64,000 nt of DNA from Luteimonas fraxinea (lineage in GTDB: Bacteria > Pseudomonadota > Gammaproteobacteria > Xanthomonadales > Xanthomonadaceae), in contig NZ_CP089507.1 in the NCBI RefSeq assembly GCF_021233355.1, forward strand, positions 2,605,001 through 2,669,000, given 5' to 3'. Position 1 is the first letter of the stretch. The number at the start of each line of letters is the position of its first letter. Made by a program: the position numbers and the translations under genes. Of this stretch, positions 17,772 through 27,098 are shown one piece after another. A model generated the notes under the pieces. That model searched no databases. It had not been told where the DNA came from and saw only the letters and a program-made list of their open reading frames with translations.

Positions 17772-19436
17772 ATGGTGCAGATCTTGAACGACGTCCTGCA
17801 GCGCATCCTTGCGCGCAAACACGAAGAAGTCGCGGCACGTCGTGCCGCGTTGCCGCTGGCCGATATCGCCGCACGCGCCGCCGCTGCGCCGCCGGTGCGC
17901 GGGTTCGCGGCCGCGATCGAGGCGAAGATCGCCGCCGGCCAGGCCGCCGTGATCGCCGAGGTCAAGAAGGCCAGCCCCTCGCAGGGTGTGATCCGCGCCG
18001 ACTTCCAGCCCGCCGAAATCGCGCGCAGCTACGCGGCCGGCGGCGCGGCCTGTCTGTCGGTGCTGACCGACATCGATTTCTTCCAGGGCGCCGACGACTA
18101 CCTCGTGCAGGCGCGCGCAGCCTGCGCGTTGCCGGTGCTGCGCAAGGATTTCATCGTCGATCCCTGGCAGGTCTACGAGGCCCGTGCACTCGGCGCGGAC
18201 TGCGTGCTGCTGATCGTCGCCGCGCTCGACGACCGCCAGCTGGTCGAGATCGCCGAGCTGGCGATGTCGATCGATCTCGACGTGCTGGTCGAAGTGCACG
18301 ACATCGATGAACTCGAGCGCGCGCTGCAGGTGCCTGCGCCGCTGCTGGGCATCAACAACCGCAGCCTGCGTTCGTTCGAGGTCTCGCTCGACACCACGCT
18401 GGACCTGCGCAGTGCGGTGCCGCGCGACCGACGTCTGGTGACCGAGAGCGGCATCCATACCGCCGCCGATGTCGCGCGCATGCGCGAGGCCGGGGTCGAC
18501 GCGTTCCTGGTCGGCGAAGCCTTCATGCGCGAGCCCGACCCGGGCACCGCGTTGCGCACGCTGTTCGCGATGCCGGGCGCGCCTGCGACGAGGGACGGCC
18601 GCCCGGTTGCCGACATCTCGGCAATCGCGATCGCAGCCGCAACCACGCCGGCGCCGGTGGAAACGGACACCACCAGTGCAGACACCGGCACGCCGGTCGT
18701 CGCCCAGTTGCTCAAGGACACCGCCGCGAACGACACCGTGCGCACCGTGGTCTTCGATTTCGATCACACGCTCTACGACGGCGATTCGGGCACCCATCTG
18801 TTCCGCTGGCTGATCACCCGCAGCGTCTGGCGCACCGCGCTGGCGTGTCTGGCCGCGCCGGTGCTCGGACCGATGATCGCGTCCCTGCCGACGCGGCGTT
18901 ACGGCATTTCCGGATTCGTGTGGATCGGCACCGTCGGCCTGCACAGCCGCGGTGTGCTGGACCGGCTGATCGATCGCTACGTCGCCGACAACGCTGCGCA
19001 GATCAAGCTCAAGCTGCTGCCGATCGCGCTCGACGTGTTGCACGCGCATCGCGTCGCCGGCGACAACGTGGTCATCGCGACCGGCGCGCCGCCGGAGCTC
19101 GCCCGCGCGATTCTCGCGTTCGTCGCGCACGAATCCGTGCCGGTGATCGGCACCGCGGTCGGGCCGAAGTTCGGTGCGGTCGTGGCGACCCGCCACTGCC
19201 ATGCCGAGGAAAAGATGCGCATGCTGCGCGAGCGCGGCTACGGCTCGATCGACATCGCGTACTCGGATTCCTCGGCCGACCTGCCGCTGCTCAAGGCCGC
19301 AAAGGCGCCGGTGGTGGTGAATCCGAAGGCGGCCAACGTCGACATGTTCCGACGCGCCTTGCCGCCGGGCACGCCGGTTCTCAATTGGGGTTGCGCCGAC
19401 CGCGGCGGCGAGCCGATCGCCACGCCTGCGGCCTGA
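17772..19436 (+). CDS. trpC: Indole-3-glycerol phosphate synthase fused to a PgpC/YfhB-like HAD phosphatase
   Basis: A 554-residue single frame. Residues 1-268 are a complete TrpC barrel: Lys65-Lys66 region ([14 protein letters not shown]), [12 protein letters not shown] at 123-134, [17 protein letters not shown] and TESGI. A low-complexity Ala/Thr/Pro linker (about 269-322) follows. Residues 323-554 are an HAD-IB phosphatase: [12 protein letters not shown] (nucleophile Asp329, acid Asp331), ATGAPPELA as motif II and [11 protein letters not shown] as motif IV. The hydrophobic insert after motif I resembles YfhB/PgpC, which hydrolyses phosphatidylglycerophosphate. In related genomes the HAD gene is expected as a separate neighbour; here no stop separates them. 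Internal initiation of the HAD part cannot be excluded. Confidence 0.88.
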   Translation: MVQILNDVLQRILARKHEEVAARRAALPLADIAARAAAAPPVRGFAAAIEAKIAAGQAAVIAEVKKASPSQGVIRADFQPAEIARSYAAGGAACLSVLTDIDFFQGADDYLVQARAACALPVLRKDFIVDPWQVYEARALGADCVLLIVAALDDRQLVEIAELAMSIDLDVLVEVHDIDELERALQVPAPLLGINNRSLRSFEVSLDTTLDLRSAVPRDRRLVTESGIHTAADVARMREAGVDAFLVGEAFMREPDPGTALRTLFAMPGAPATRDGRPVADISAIAIAAATTPAPVETDTTSADTGTPVVAQLLKDTAANDTVRTVVFDFDHTLYDGDSGTHLFRWLITRSVWRTALACLAAPVLGPMIASLPTRRYGISGFVWIGTVGLHSRGVLDRLIDRYVADNAAQIKLKLLPIALDVLHAHRVAGDNVVIATGAPPELARAILAFVAHESVPVIGTAVGPKFGAVVATRHCHAEEKMRMLRERGYGSIDIAYSDSSADLPLLKAAKAPVVVNPKAANVDMFRRALPPGTPVLNWGCADRGGEPIATPAA

Positions 19437-19508
19437 GGTTCGCAACCTGCTTGGGGTCCGTCGGCCGCGCGCGTCAGCGGACAAGCGCAGCAGGACCTTC
19501 CTGAGGTC

Positions 19509-20258
19509 TCAGGCCAGCAATGTGCGGCCGATCTGATAAAGGCTGATCGCCATCACCAGCAGGCCGACCGCGAGCAGCACCCAGCGCTCGCGGACGTGCT
19601 TGACGAACAGCGCGGCCAGCGGCGCGGCGATCATGCCGCCGACCAGCAGGCCGAGGATCACGTCGAGATGCTGCAGGCCCATCGTCAGGAAGAAGGTCAC
19701 CGAGATCGACACGGTGACCAGGAATTCGGCCGCGTTGACGGTTCCGATCGTGGTACGCGCCGTGCCGCCGCGGGCGAGCAGGGTGGACGTGGCCACCGGA
19801 CCCCAGCCGCCACCGCCGGTGGCATCGAGCAGGCCTGCGAAGAAGCCCAGCACCGGTACCCGGCGCACTTCGCCCTTGGGCATCAGCCGGCCCGCCGCGC
19901 GCAGCAGGATCACGATCGACAGGATCAGCAGGTAGGCGTAGATGAAAGGCCGGATCACGTCGCCGGGCAGTTGCGTCAGCACGTAGGCGCCGATCGCGCC
20001 GCCGAGCATGCCGGGCAGGGCGAGCCGCAGGAACAAGCGTTTGTCGACGTTGCGCATCGCCAGATGCGAGGCACCCGAAGCGCCGGTCGTGAACACCTCC
20101 GCGGTATGCACACTGGCGCTGACCGCCGCCGGCGGCACGCCCATGCTCAGCAGCACCGAGGACGACACCAGCCCGAAGGCCATGCCCAGCGCGCCGTCGA
20201 TCAGCTGCGCCGCCAGGCCGACCATCACGAAGAACAGGAATTGGTCACCAAGTTCCAT
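19509..20258 (-). CDS. TauE/SafE family transporter
   Basis: A 249-residue membrane protein with about eight helices in two halves, the fold of the sulfite/sulfoacetate-type exporters (DUF81). Typical segments are AAQLIDGALGMAFGLVSSS near the N-terminus and GLLDATGGGGWGPVATSTLL in the middle. The start at 20258 has a GGAG site 8 nt upstream; a longer frame to 20291 is less likely. Substrate unknown, possibly organosulfur anions. Confidence 0.9.
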   Translation of the reverse strand: MELGDQFLFFVMVGLAAQLIDGALGMAFGLVSSSVLLSMGVPPAAVSASVHTAEVFTTGASGASHLAMRNVDKRLFLRLALPGMLGGAIGAYVLTQLPGDVIRPFIYAYLLILSIVILLRAAGRLMPKGEVRRVPVLGFFAGLLDATGGGGWGPVATSTLLARGGTARTTIGTVNAAEFLVTVSISVTFFLTMGLQHLDVILGLLVGGMIAAPLAALFVKHVRERWVLLAVGLLVMAISLYQIGRTLLA

Positions 20259-20338
20259 GCGGCAGACTCCGAAGACCCGCGCAGTCTGCAATGGACGCGT
20301 GACCGGCGCGTGTGGCCGCGAACGGTGCGCGGGTCAGA

Positions 20339-20812
20339 TCAGGCGTCGCCGAGCCGCTTGATGAAACGCAGGGTGCCGTCGGAGAAGCCGCAGGCCTTGT
20401 AGAACGCATGCGCGTCGGCGCGCTGCGAACCGCTGACGAGTTCCAGTCGGGCCGCACCGGCGAAACGCGCGCGGCGATCGGCTTCCTTGAGCAGCTCGCG
20501 GCCCAGGCCCTTGCCTTGCGAATCGCTGGTGACGACCAGCGCGGTGATGCGGCAGGTCGTCGAGCCGAGCGGCAAGTAGTACATGAAGTCGAGTGCGATC
20601 AGGCCGCAGACCCGACCGCCGCTGCGCGCGACCACCAGCGCCTGGCGGTCGTTGTCGGTGATCAGACGGATGCGATCGCGGGCCTCGCGCTCGGTGCAGG
20701 GATAGCCCATTTCCGACAGCAGCGCGGCCACGTCGTCGGCGTCGATCACCGACGCACTGCGCAGGTCGGCGTCGGGCAGGTCGCCCCGCGGGCCGAAGTG
20801 TCCGAGGCTCAT
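20339..20812 (-). CDS. GNAT-family N-acetyltransferase
   Basis: A 157-residue protein with the acetyl-CoA binding motif VVTSDSQGKGLGRELLKEA (QGKGLG pyrophosphate loop) and the C-terminal AHAFYKACGF motif B. The N-terminal RSASVIDADDVAALLSEMGY is the usual first strand-helix. Substrate unknown. It ends the clp transcript direction, 10 bp downstream of clp. Confidence 0.88.
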   Translation of the reverse strand: MSLGHFGPRGDLPDADLRSASVIDADDVAALLSEMGYPCTEREARDRIRLITDNDRQALVVARSGGRVCGLIALDFMYYLPLGSTTCRITALVVTSDSQGKGLGRELLKEADRRARFAGAARLELVSGSQRADAHAFYKACGFSDGTLRFIKRLGDA

Positions 20813-20822
20813 GCCGGCGCTC

Positions 20823-21515
20823 CTAGCGCGTGCCGAACAGCACGATGGTCTTGCCGCGGGCGGTGAGCTTGTTCTCCACCTGCAGCTTCTTAAGCACGCG
20901 CCCGGCCATCTCGCGCGAGCAGCCGACCAGCCGCGCCAGCTCCTGCCGCGAGATCCGCAGCTGGGTGCCCTGCGGATGGCTCATCGCCTCGGGTTCGCGG
21001 GTCAGGTCATGCAGGGTGCGGATGATGCGGTCGGTGACGTCGAGGAACGCCAGACGCCCGGCCTTGCGGCTGGTGTCGAGCAGGCGCCGCGAAAGCTGCG
21101 CGCCGATCGCGTACATGATCGAGGTCGCGTCGTTGGCCAGCACGCCGTCGAACAGCTGGTACAGGCGCTCGTAGCTGATCTCGGCCAGTTCGCACTGCGT
21201 ACGCGTGCGCAGGATGACCTCGCGCACGTCGGACTCGATGAACAGGCCCATCTCTCCGACCAGCTCGCCGGTCCCGAAGTAGCCGAGGATCAATTCGCGA
21301 CCGTCGTCTTCCTCGGTGATGATGCTGACCGAACCGCTGACGACGTAGTACAGCGTGCCGGCCGGATCACCGGGACGGAACACTTCGCTGCGCGGCGGGT
21401 AGCGGCGGCGGTGGCAGTGGGCAAGAAAGCGCTCGATGGCGGCCGGCGTGGGCGCCATCGGGTGCGGTGGGCGGGGGGCGTGAGGATTGATCAGGGCCAC
21501 AGGTGTTGGTGTCAT
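20823..21515 (-). CDS. clp: CRP-like global regulator Clp
   Basis: A 230-residue CRP/FNR-family regulator strongly resembling Xanthomonas Clp, which controls exopolysaccharide, enzyme secretion and motility and is inactivated by c-di-GMP. N-terminal cyclic-nucleotide-binding fold: FRPGDPAGTLYYVVSGSVSII and GELVGEMGLFIESDVREVIL. C-terminal helix-turn-helix: ISRQELARLVGCSREMAGRV. The start at 21515 gives 230 residues, the length I recall for the Xanthomonas protein; no strong Shine-Dalgarno precedes it and an ATG at 21458 is an alternative. Confidence 0.92.
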   Translation of the reverse strand: MTPTPVALINPHAPRPPHPMAPTPAAIERFLAHCHRRRYPPRSEVFRPGDPAGTLYYVVSGSVSIITEEDDGRELILGYFGTGELVGEMGLFIESDVREVILRTRTQCELAEISYERLYQLFDGVLANDATSIMYAIGAQLSRRLLDTSRKAGRLAFLDVTDRIIRTLHDLTREPEAMSHPQGTQLRISRQELARLVGCSREMAGRVLKKLQVENKLTARGKTIVLFGTR

Positions 21516-21652
21516 GGGCTTCGGATCGGGGGAATGCCGCAGAGTAGGCGCTCCGGCTGCCCGGGGCAAACCCGCGTGATCGGCAAGGTCGCGGCGCGCG
21601 GGTGCTTTGCCGCATAATCGCCGTTTCGCCCAACCCCCGAGGGTCGACCGCT

Positions 21653-22444
21653 GTGGTCAAACCGCTCCCGCGCCTGAAGCTCCAGGGTTTCAACAACCTG
21701 ACCAAGGCCCTGTCGTTCAACATCTACGACGTGTGCTACGCCGCGTCGGAAGACGAGCGTCAGCGCTACATCGCGTACATCGACGAGGTGTACAACGCCG
21801 ACAGGCTGACCCAGATCCTGACCGATGTCGCCGAGATCATCGGCGCGAACATCCTCAACGTCGCGCGCCAGGATTACGACCCGCAGGGCGCGTCGGTCAC
21901 CATCCTCATTTCCGAGGAACCGGTGGTCGACCGCAAAGACGCGAAGGGCGTGATCTCCGACGCCGTCGTCGCGCACCTCGACAAGTCGCACATCACGGTG
22001 CACACGTATCCGGAAACCCATCCGGACAACGGCATCGCGACGTTCCGCGCCGACATCGACGTCGCCACCTGCGGCGTGATCTCGCCGCTGAAGGCGCTGA
22101 ACTACCTGATCGAGAGTCTCGAGTCGGACATCGTGGTGATGGACTACCGCGTGCGCGGCTTCACCCGTGACGTGAAGGGCCGCAAGCACTACATCGACCA
22201 CAAGATCAATTCGATCCAGGATTACCTGGCGAAGAACATCAAGTCGCGTTACGACGCGCTCGATGTGAACGTCTACCAGGAAAATATCTTCCACACGAAG
22301 ATGCACCTGAAGGAATTCGATCTCGACCAGTACCTGTTCGAAGAGAAGGCCCGCAATCTCTCGTTCAAGGAGCGCATGAAGATCGAAGCGCGCCTGCGTC
22401 GCGAGATCGAAGAGCTCTATCACGGTCGCAATCTGATCGACTGA
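21653..22444 (+). CDS. speD: S-adenosylmethionine decarboxylase proenzyme
   Basis: A 263-residue E. coli-type SpeD for spermidine synthesis. It is a pyruvoyl enzyme made by self-cleavage at Lys111-Ser112 ([14 protein letters not shown]); the cleavage serine number equals the E. coli one when translation starts at the GTG at 21653, supporting that start over the upstream frame. The block [20 protein letters not shown] and the C-terminal [16 protein letters not shown] end are intact. Single gene with its own terminator, divergent from clp. Confidence 0.95.
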   Translation: MVKPLPRLKLQGFNNLTKALSFNIYDVCYAASEDERQRYIAYIDEVYNADRLTQILTDVAEIIGANILNVARQDYDPQGASVTILISEEPVVDRKDAKGVISDAVVAHLDKSHITVHTYPETHPDNGIATFRADIDVATCGVISPLKALNYLIESLESDIVVMDYRVRGFTRDVKGRKHYIDHKINSIQDYLAKNIKSRYDALDVNVYQENIFHTKMHLKEFDLDQYLFEEKARNLSFKERMKIEARLRREIEELYHGRNLID

Positions 22445-22466
22445 CCGGCGCACGCTGCCGGTCGAC

Positions 22467-22495
22467 GAAAAGGCCCCGCATTGCGGGGCCTTTTC
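22467..22495. terminator. Bidirectional rho-independent terminator between speD and coq7
   Basis: A perfect 13-bp stem GAAAAGGCCCCGC/GCGGGGCCTTTTC around a 3-nt loop, with T-rich 3' sides on both strands. It separates the convergent genes speD and coq7. Confidence 0.93.
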
Positions 22496-22549
22496 CGTTT
22501 GCGTGAGGACTCATACCCTCACGTCTTCCGTTCTGACGTCCTCACGGCT

Positions 22550-23197
22550 CTACAGCCGGTACGCCACCGCCTTCATCAGGCTCGACGCGGTCGCCATCAG
22601 CGACGGCACCGGCCATGGCAGCACGCGCGCGCCGGCCTGTTCGGCGTGTTCGGCGTGGCGTGCCTCGTCTTCCTTCATCTGCTTGAGGATGTCGCGGCTG
22701 CGCTGGTCGGCTTCCGGCAACGTCTGCAGATGCTCGTCGAGGTGTGCCTCGACCTGGCGTTCGGTCTCCACGACGAAGCCGAGATTCCAGCCGTCGCCGC
22801 GCAGACCGGCCACGACACCGAGCGCATAACTGCCGCCGTACCACAGCGGGTTGAACACACTGGGGCGACTATCGAGTTCGCGCAGGCGCTGCGCGCACCA
22901 GGCCAGGTGATCGGTTTCTTCCTGTGCGGCGTCGAGCAGATGCGCGCGCGTGTCGGCCTCGCGGGCCACTGCCGCCTGGCCGAAATACAGACCTTGCGCG
23001 CAGATCTCGCCGACATGGTTGATCCGCATCAGGCCTGCGGCGTGGCGGCGCTCGGCGGCATTGAGCACGACGTCGGGCGTCTCGACAGCGGGATTGGGAC
23101 GGGTGGCCGGCGGATTGCCGAACACCGTATCGAGCGCGCGCTGGGTTTCGACCAGCAAGTGGTCGACGGGATTGAAGCGGGGCCGGGGGAGGGCCAT
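22550..23197 (-). CDS. coq7: 2-polyprenyl-3-methyl-6-methoxy-1,4-benzoquinol hydroxylase (Coq7)
   Basis: A 215-residue di-iron hydroxylase of ubiquinone biosynthesis. Carboxylate/histidine ligand motifs appear in order: [47 protein letters not shown] and [16 protein letters not shown]. The two-fold repeated helical bundle is complete. Convergent with speD, divergent from rplM. Confidence 0.95.
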   Translation of the reverse strand: MALPRPRFNPVDHLLVETQRALDTVFGNPPATRPNPAVETPDVVLNAAERRHAAGLMRINHVGEICAQGLYFGQAAVAREADTRAHLLDAAQEETDHLAWCAQRLRELDSRPSVFNPLWYGGSYALGVVAGLRGDGWNLGFVVETERQVEAHLDEHLQTLPEADQRSRDILKQMKEDEARHAEHAEQAGARVLPWPVPSLMATASSLMKAVAYRL

Positions 23198-23298
23198 CGG
23201 GTCGGATTCCTGCAGCGCGGCAGGTGGCCGCGTCGCGTATCATTCTCGGCCCTTGCCCCATGCCGCGCCAGCGTCTGGCTGCGTACCGCCCCGCCAGC

Positions 23299-23327
23299 TT
23301 GCGTGGTGAAGGGCAGGCGGCTATCAT
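23299..23327 (+). promoter_or_regulatory. Sigma-70-like promoter of rplM-rpsI
   Basis: TTGCGT (23299-23304) and TATCAT (23322-23327) are separated by 17 bp. A transcript from about 23334 would have an 85-nt leader before rplM. Confidence 0.5.
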
Positions 23328-23419
23328 TCCGCTTCTGTGTTGCACGCTTTACAACGCGAGGCGACGTTCCGCCGGCCACCGGCGAAACCAGCCCGACCAG
23401 TCACCCACCGAGTATTCCC

Positions 23420-23848
23420 ATGAAGACCTTTATTGCCAAGAACGAGACCGTCCAGCGCGACTGGTACCTCGTCGACGCTTCCGGCAAGACCCTGGGCCGC
23501 CTGAGCGCGGAAATCGCCCACCGTCTGCGCGGCAAGCACAAGCCCGTCTACACCCCGCACGTCGACACCGGCGACTACATCATTGTGGTCAACGCCGAGA
23601 AGATCGCTGTGACCGGCAAGAAGATGACGGACAAGCTCTACCACCGTTTCACGGGCTACATCGGCAACCTGAAGACCGAAACCCTGGGCCAGGCGCTTGA
23701 GCGCCACCCGGAGCGCGTGATCGAGATCGCCGTCAAGGGCATGCTGCCGAAGAACACCCTCGGCCGCGCCATGTACCGCAAGCTCAAGGTCTACAAGGGT
23801 GCCGAGCACCCGCACGCCGCCCAGCAGCCGCAGCCCCTGGAACTCTAA
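23420..23848 (+). CDS. rplM: 50S ribosomal protein L13
   Basis: A 142-residue ribosomal protein, full length for the family. Hallmarks: [20 protein letters not shown] near the N-terminus, [18 protein letters not shown] and [20 protein letters not shown]. The start ATG at 23420 is fixed by homology; the frame is open upstream but that region is the leader. rpsI follows after 3 bp. Confidence 0.98.
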   Translation: MKTFIAKNETVQRDWYLVDASGKTLGRLSAEIAHRLRGKHKPVYTPHVDTGDYIIVVNAEKIAVTGKKMTDKLYHRFTGYIGNLKTETLGQALERHPERVIEIAVKGMLPKNTLGRAMYRKLKVYKGAEHPHAAQQPQPLEL

Positions 23849-23851
23849 GTC

Positions 23852-24244
23852 ATGGCAATTACCCAGAATTACGGCACCGGCCGTCGCAAGTCCTCCGTCG
23901 CCCGCGTGTTCCTGCGCAAGGGCAGCGGCAAGATCACCGTCAACGATCGTCCGCTCGACGAGTTCTTCGGCCGTGAGACCGCGCGCATGATCGTGCGCCA
24001 GCCGCTCGAGCTGACCCAGAACACCGAGACGTTCGACATCCTGGTGACCACCTCCGGTGGCGGCACGACCGGCCAGGCCGGTGCGATCCGTCTCGGCATC
24101 TCGCGCGCGCTGGTCGAATACGACGAGACGCTGAAGATCGAGCTGCGCAAGGCGGGCTTCATGACCCGCGACGCACGCGAAGTCGAGCGCAAGAAGGTCG
24201 GCCTGCACAAGGCACGTCGCGCCACGCAGTTCTCGAAGCGCTGA
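23852..24244 (+). CDS. rpsI: 30S ribosomal protein S9
   Basis: A 130-residue protein starting [20 protein letters not shown] and ending with the invariant [17 protein letters not shown] tail that reaches the ribosomal P site. In an operon with rplM as in nearly all bacteria. Confidence 0.98.
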   Translation: MAITQNYGTGRRKSSVARVFLRKGSGKITVNDRPLDEFFGRETARMIVRQPLELTQNTETFDILVTTSGGGTTGQAGAIRLGISRALVEYDETLKIELRKAGFMTRDAREVERKKVGLHKARRATQFSKR

Positions 24245-24254
24245 TCGCGCTTTG

Positions 24255-24282
24255 CCGGATCCGCGCGAATGCGTGGATCCGG
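24255..24282 (+). terminator. 12-bp hairpin after rpsI (possible terminator without U-run)
   Basis: CCGGATCCGCGC pairs with GCGTGGATCCGG around GAAT, with one G-T pair. It begins 11 bp after the rpsI stop but no T-run follows, so it may act as an RNA 3'-end stabiliser or a weak terminator. Confidence 0.4.
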
Positions 24283-24294
24283 TGCTGCCGAAGC

Positions 24295-24325
24295 TTGCGG
24301 AGCACTGCGGTTTCGGCGTTACAAT
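24295..24325 (+). promoter_or_regulatory. Promoter of tRNA-Gln
   Basis: TTGCGG (24295-24300) and TACAAT (24320-24325) with a 19-bp spacer. The mature tRNA starts 9 nt after the -10 box. Confidence 0.55.
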
Positions 24326-24333
24326 ATGTTCAT

Positions 24334-24408
24334 AGCCCCGTCGCCAAGCGGTAAGGCACCTGACTCTGACTCAGGCATTCGGAGGTTCGAATCCTTCCGG
24401 GGCTGCCA
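24334..24408 (+). tRNA. tRNA-Gln (anticodon CTG)
   Basis: 75 nt including encoded CCA. The acceptor stem AGCCCCG pairs with CGGGGCT. The anticodon stem-loop CCTGA-CTCTGAC-TCAGG gives anticodon CTG (reads CAG). The T-arm contains GGTTCGAATCC. It has its own promoter and terminator. Its body closely resembles E. coli tRNA-Gln. Confidence 0.97.
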
Positions 24409-24420
24409 CATCGAAAACGA

Positions 24421-24448
24421 AAAAGCCCGCCGAAACGCGGGCTTTTTT
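24421..24448 (+). terminator. Rho-independent terminator of tRNA-Gln
   Basis: The stem AGCCCGC (24424-24430) pairs with GCGGGCT (24437-24443) and is followed by six T residues. Confidence 0.93.
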
Positions 24449-24625
24449 GTGTCTGTCGTCTTTGGCGAGCACGCTGCAGACCATGGCGTCGCAGTCTCGA
24501 ATGTCGCGTCCGGCGTCTTTGCGTTTGCGCACGCATGTCGATTGCATTCACGACGTGCCGTTCGCAGGACGACTGCATTCCACGCCTGCGCATGGCGACG
24601 CGATGCGCGCGTATCGATGCGGCTC

Positions 24626-24631
24626 TAGAAT
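24626..24631 (+). promoter_or_regulatory. -10-like hexamer of a possible leaderless promoter
   Basis: TAGAAT is followed by 6 nt and the ATG at 24638, with no ribosome-binding site between them. Confidence 0.45.
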
Positions 24632-24637
24632 TCCGCG

Positions 24638-25372
24638 ATGAACGCATTTCCGCCGCCGTATACCGCTCCCGACACCGTGGTCGACGCCTTGCGCACGCAT
24701 GGCTGCGCGGTGCTCGCACCGTCGACGCTCGCCGCGCTGTGCGGCGTGCGCATCGATGACCTGGAAGCATGGCGCGCAAGCTGGGACGATCTGCCGCCCG
24801 ATGCCTATCTCAAGGACGGCGGCCGCTATCGCCGGCGTCGGCACGGCTGCTTCGTGCAGCAGGGCGACACGCTCGCGCAGGTCGCGCATCGCGCGCACTG
24901 GCAGTCCGAGGATTACAACGCCCTGCACGGCGGCATGCATCGCTGGTTCGAACCGCTGGCGCCGGCACTCGCTGCCGATCCCGCGTGGACGCAGCTCGTC
25001 GCCGGACTCGGTCGCGTGTTCGCGCAGGTCCGCGACGACGGCGACTGGCATGTCGAAGCGCACCAGTTCCGCATCGACACCACCGACGGCATCGGCCGTC
25101 CCACCCCCGAAGGCGCGCACCGCGATGGTGTGGATTTCGTGGCGGTGCTGCTGGTCGGCCGCAGTGGCATCAAGGGCGGCGAGACGCGCGTGTTCGAGGC
25201 CGACGGTCCGGCCGGGCAGCGTTTCACCCTGACCGAACCGTGGGCGGTGCTGCTGCTCGACGACCATCGCGTGATCCACGAATCCACGCCGATCCAGCCG
25301 GCCGACGACACCGGTCATCGCGACACGCTGGTGCTGACGTATCGCGCAGGCGCCTTCCAGGGCGAAGACTGA
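24638..25372 (+). CDS. 2-oxoglutarate/Fe(II)-dependent dioxygenase (2OG-Fe_Oxy_2 family)
   Basis: A 244-residue protein of the family that contains the L-isoleucine dioxygenase of Bacillus. The facial triad is visible as HRD in PEGAHRDGVDFVAVLL and the distal His in DDHRVIHESTP. The 2OG-anchoring Arg is in HRDTLVLTYR. The length is normal for the family. A free amino acid hydroxylase activity is possible but the substrate is not predictable. Single gene after tRNA-Gln. Confidence 0.82.
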   Translation: MNAFPPPYTAPDTVVDALRTHGCAVLAPSTLAALCGVRIDDLEAWRASWDDLPPDAYLKDGGRYRRRRHGCFVQQGDTLAQVAHRAHWQSEDYNALHGGMHRWFEPLAPALAADPAWTQLVAGLGRVFAQVRDDGDWHVEAHQFRIDTTDGIGRPTPEGAHRDGVDFVAVLLVGRSGIKGGETRVFEADGPAGQRFTLTEPWAVLLLDDHRVIHESTPIQPADDTGHRDTLVLTYRAGAFQGED

Positions 25373-25433
25373 GCGTCGCTGCACGCGAGTTCGTTACAAT
25401 CGCAACAGATAGCCGACGCCAACCGGAGTTGCC

Positions 25434-26426
25434 ATGAAGCTGGGTTCTTTGAAGGAGGGCGGCCGCGACGGCACCCTGATCGTCGTGTCGCGCGACCTGG
25501 GCCGCGCGGTGCGCGCCACCGGCATCGCCGCGACACTGCAGCAGGCGCTGGATGACTGGTCGAACGCCGCGCCGCGCCTCAACGCGCTGTACGAATCGCT
25601 CAATGCCGGCGACGCCGATGGCGTGTTCGATGTCGACGCTGCGCGCCTCGCGGCGCCACTGCCGCGCGCCTATGAATTCGTCGACGGCAGTGCCTACCTG
25701 CCGCACGTCGAGCGCGTGCGCCGCGCGCGTGGCGCCGAAGTGCCGGAGAGCTTCTACACCGATCCGCTGATGTACCAGGCGACCAGCGCCGGTTTCTACG
25801 GCCCGCGCGACACCGTCAAGGTGACCAGCGAAGACCATGGCATCGACCTCGAGGCCGAGATCGTCGTGATCACCGACGACGTGCCGATGGCGGTGACGCC
25901 CGAGCAGGCCGCCGGCCACATCCAGCTGATCGGTCTGGTCAACGATGTCTCCTTGCGCAATCTGATTCCCGGCGAGCTCGCGAAGGGCTTCGGCTTCCTG
26001 CAGGCCAAGCCGCGCTCGGCGCTGAGCCCGGTGTTCGTGACCCCGGATGAGCTGGGCGATGCCTGGCAGGACAACAAGCTGCACTTGCCGCTGCTCACGC
26101 ACATCAACGGCGAGTGGTTCGGCGCGCCGGAAGCCGGGGTCGACATGCAATTCGATTTCTCGCAGCTGGTCGCGCACGCGGCGAAGACGCGGCCGCTGGT
26201 CGCCGGCACGATCGTCGGCTCGGGCACGATCGCCAACGAGGACACGTCGAAAGGCGCCTCGTGCTTCGCCGAGAAGCGCACCGTCGAGACGCTGGAGCAG
26301 GGCGCACCGAAGACGCCGTTCATGACGTTCGGCGACACCGTGCGGATCGAAATGCTGGACGCCGAGGGCGTGAGCATCTTCGGCGCGATCGAGCAGGTGA
26401 TCGAACGCCAGGCGCTGCCGGAGTAA
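25434..26426 (+). CDS. Fumarylacetoacetate hydrolase family protein
   Basis: A 330-residue protein of the FAH superfamily. Fold landmarks are FYGPRDTVKV, the acidic metal site in DHGIDLEAEIVVITDDVP, and the late block SGTIANEDTSKGASCFAEKR. A TACAAT -10 lies about 35 bp upstream. It is followed 5 bp later by the maleylacetoacetate isomerase gene, so it probably acts in the last steps of homogentisate (tyrosine) degradation, giving fumarate and acetoacetate. Confidence 0.9.
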   Translation: MKLGSLKEGGRDGTLIVVSRDLGRAVRATGIAATLQQALDDWSNAAPRLNALYESLNAGDADGVFDVDAARLAAPLPRAYEFVDGSAYLPHVERVRRARGAEVPESFYTDPLMYQATSAGFYGPRDTVKVTSEDHGIDLEAEIVVITDDVPMAVTPEQAAGHIQLIGLVNDVSLRNLIPGELAKGFGFLQAKPRSALSPVFVTPDELGDAWQDNKLHLPLLTHINGEWFGAPEAGVDMQFDFSQLVAHAAKTRPLVAGTIVGSGTIANEDTSKGASCFAEKRTVETLEQGAPKTPFMTFGDTVRIEMLDAEGVSIFGAIEQVIERQALPE

Positions 26427-26431
26427 CATCG

Positions 26432-27091
26432 ATGACGGCCGCGCTGACGCTGCACACCTACTGGCGGTCCAGTGCGGCGTACCGCGTGCGCATCGCCCTG
26501 CATCTCAAGGGCCTGGCGTTCGACAGCGTGCCGGTGCATCTGGTGCAGGGCGGCGGCAAACAGCGCCTGCCGGCGTTCGCCGCGCGCAATCCGCAGCGGC
26601 TGGTGCCGACGCTGCAGCACGGCGACGCCGTGCTGACCCAATCGCTGGCGATCATCGAATATCTCGACGAAGCGTTTCCGGGCGTGCCGCTGCTGCCGCG
26701 CGACGCGCTCTCGCGGCAACGTGCCCGCGCGCTCGCGCAACTGGTTGCCTGCGACATCCATCCGCTCGGCAATCTGCGCGTGCTCCAGTATCTCGAGCAC
26801 GAGCTGCAGCTGCCGCCGGATGCGCGCACGCGCTGGGTCGCGCGCTGGGTGCGCGATGGACTGGAAGCGTTCGAGGCCTTGCTGCTGCAGCACGGTGCCG
26901 GCGATTTCTGCGTCGGCGATGCGCCGACGATCGCGGATTGCGCGCTGGTGCCACAGCTCTACAACGCGCGACGCTTCGGTATCGATCTGGCGCCGTATCC
27001 GGTGATCGGGCGGATCGAAGCGGCCTGCGCCGCATTGCCCGCTTTCGAGGCGGCAGCGCCGGAGCGACAGGCGGACGCGCCGCCTGTCTGA
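26432..27091 (+). CDS. maiA: Maleylacetoacetate isomerase (zeta-class glutathione transferase)
   Basis: A 219-residue glutathione S-transferase. The zeta-class active-site segment is RSSAAYRVRIAL with Ser13/Ser14; the usual SSCSWR is changed to SSAAYR, so the catalytic cysteine is absent. NPQRLVPTLQHGDAVLTQSLAIIEYLDE is the thioredoxin-fold end and SVADCAL-like TIADCALVPQLYNARRF the helical domain. Directly behind the FAH gene, fitting the tyrosine degradation pathway. Confidence 0.9.
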   Translation: MTAALTLHTYWRSSAAYRVRIALHLKGLAFDSVPVHLVQGGGKQRLPAFAARNPQRLVPTLQHGDAVLTQSLAIIEYLDEAFPGVPLLPRDALSRQRARALAQLVACDIHPLGNLRVLQYLEHELQLPPDARTRWVARWVRDGLEAFEALLLQHGAGDFCVGDAPTIADCALVPQLYNARRFGIDLAPYPVIGRIEAACAALPAFEAAAPERQADAPPV

Positions 27092-27098
27092 TCGCGCG

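Noticed and set aside
17346..19484. A 712-codon open frame on the minus strand across trpC-HAD
   Set aside because: Antisense shadow of a conserved enzyme; Arg/His/Asp-rich composition and no motif.
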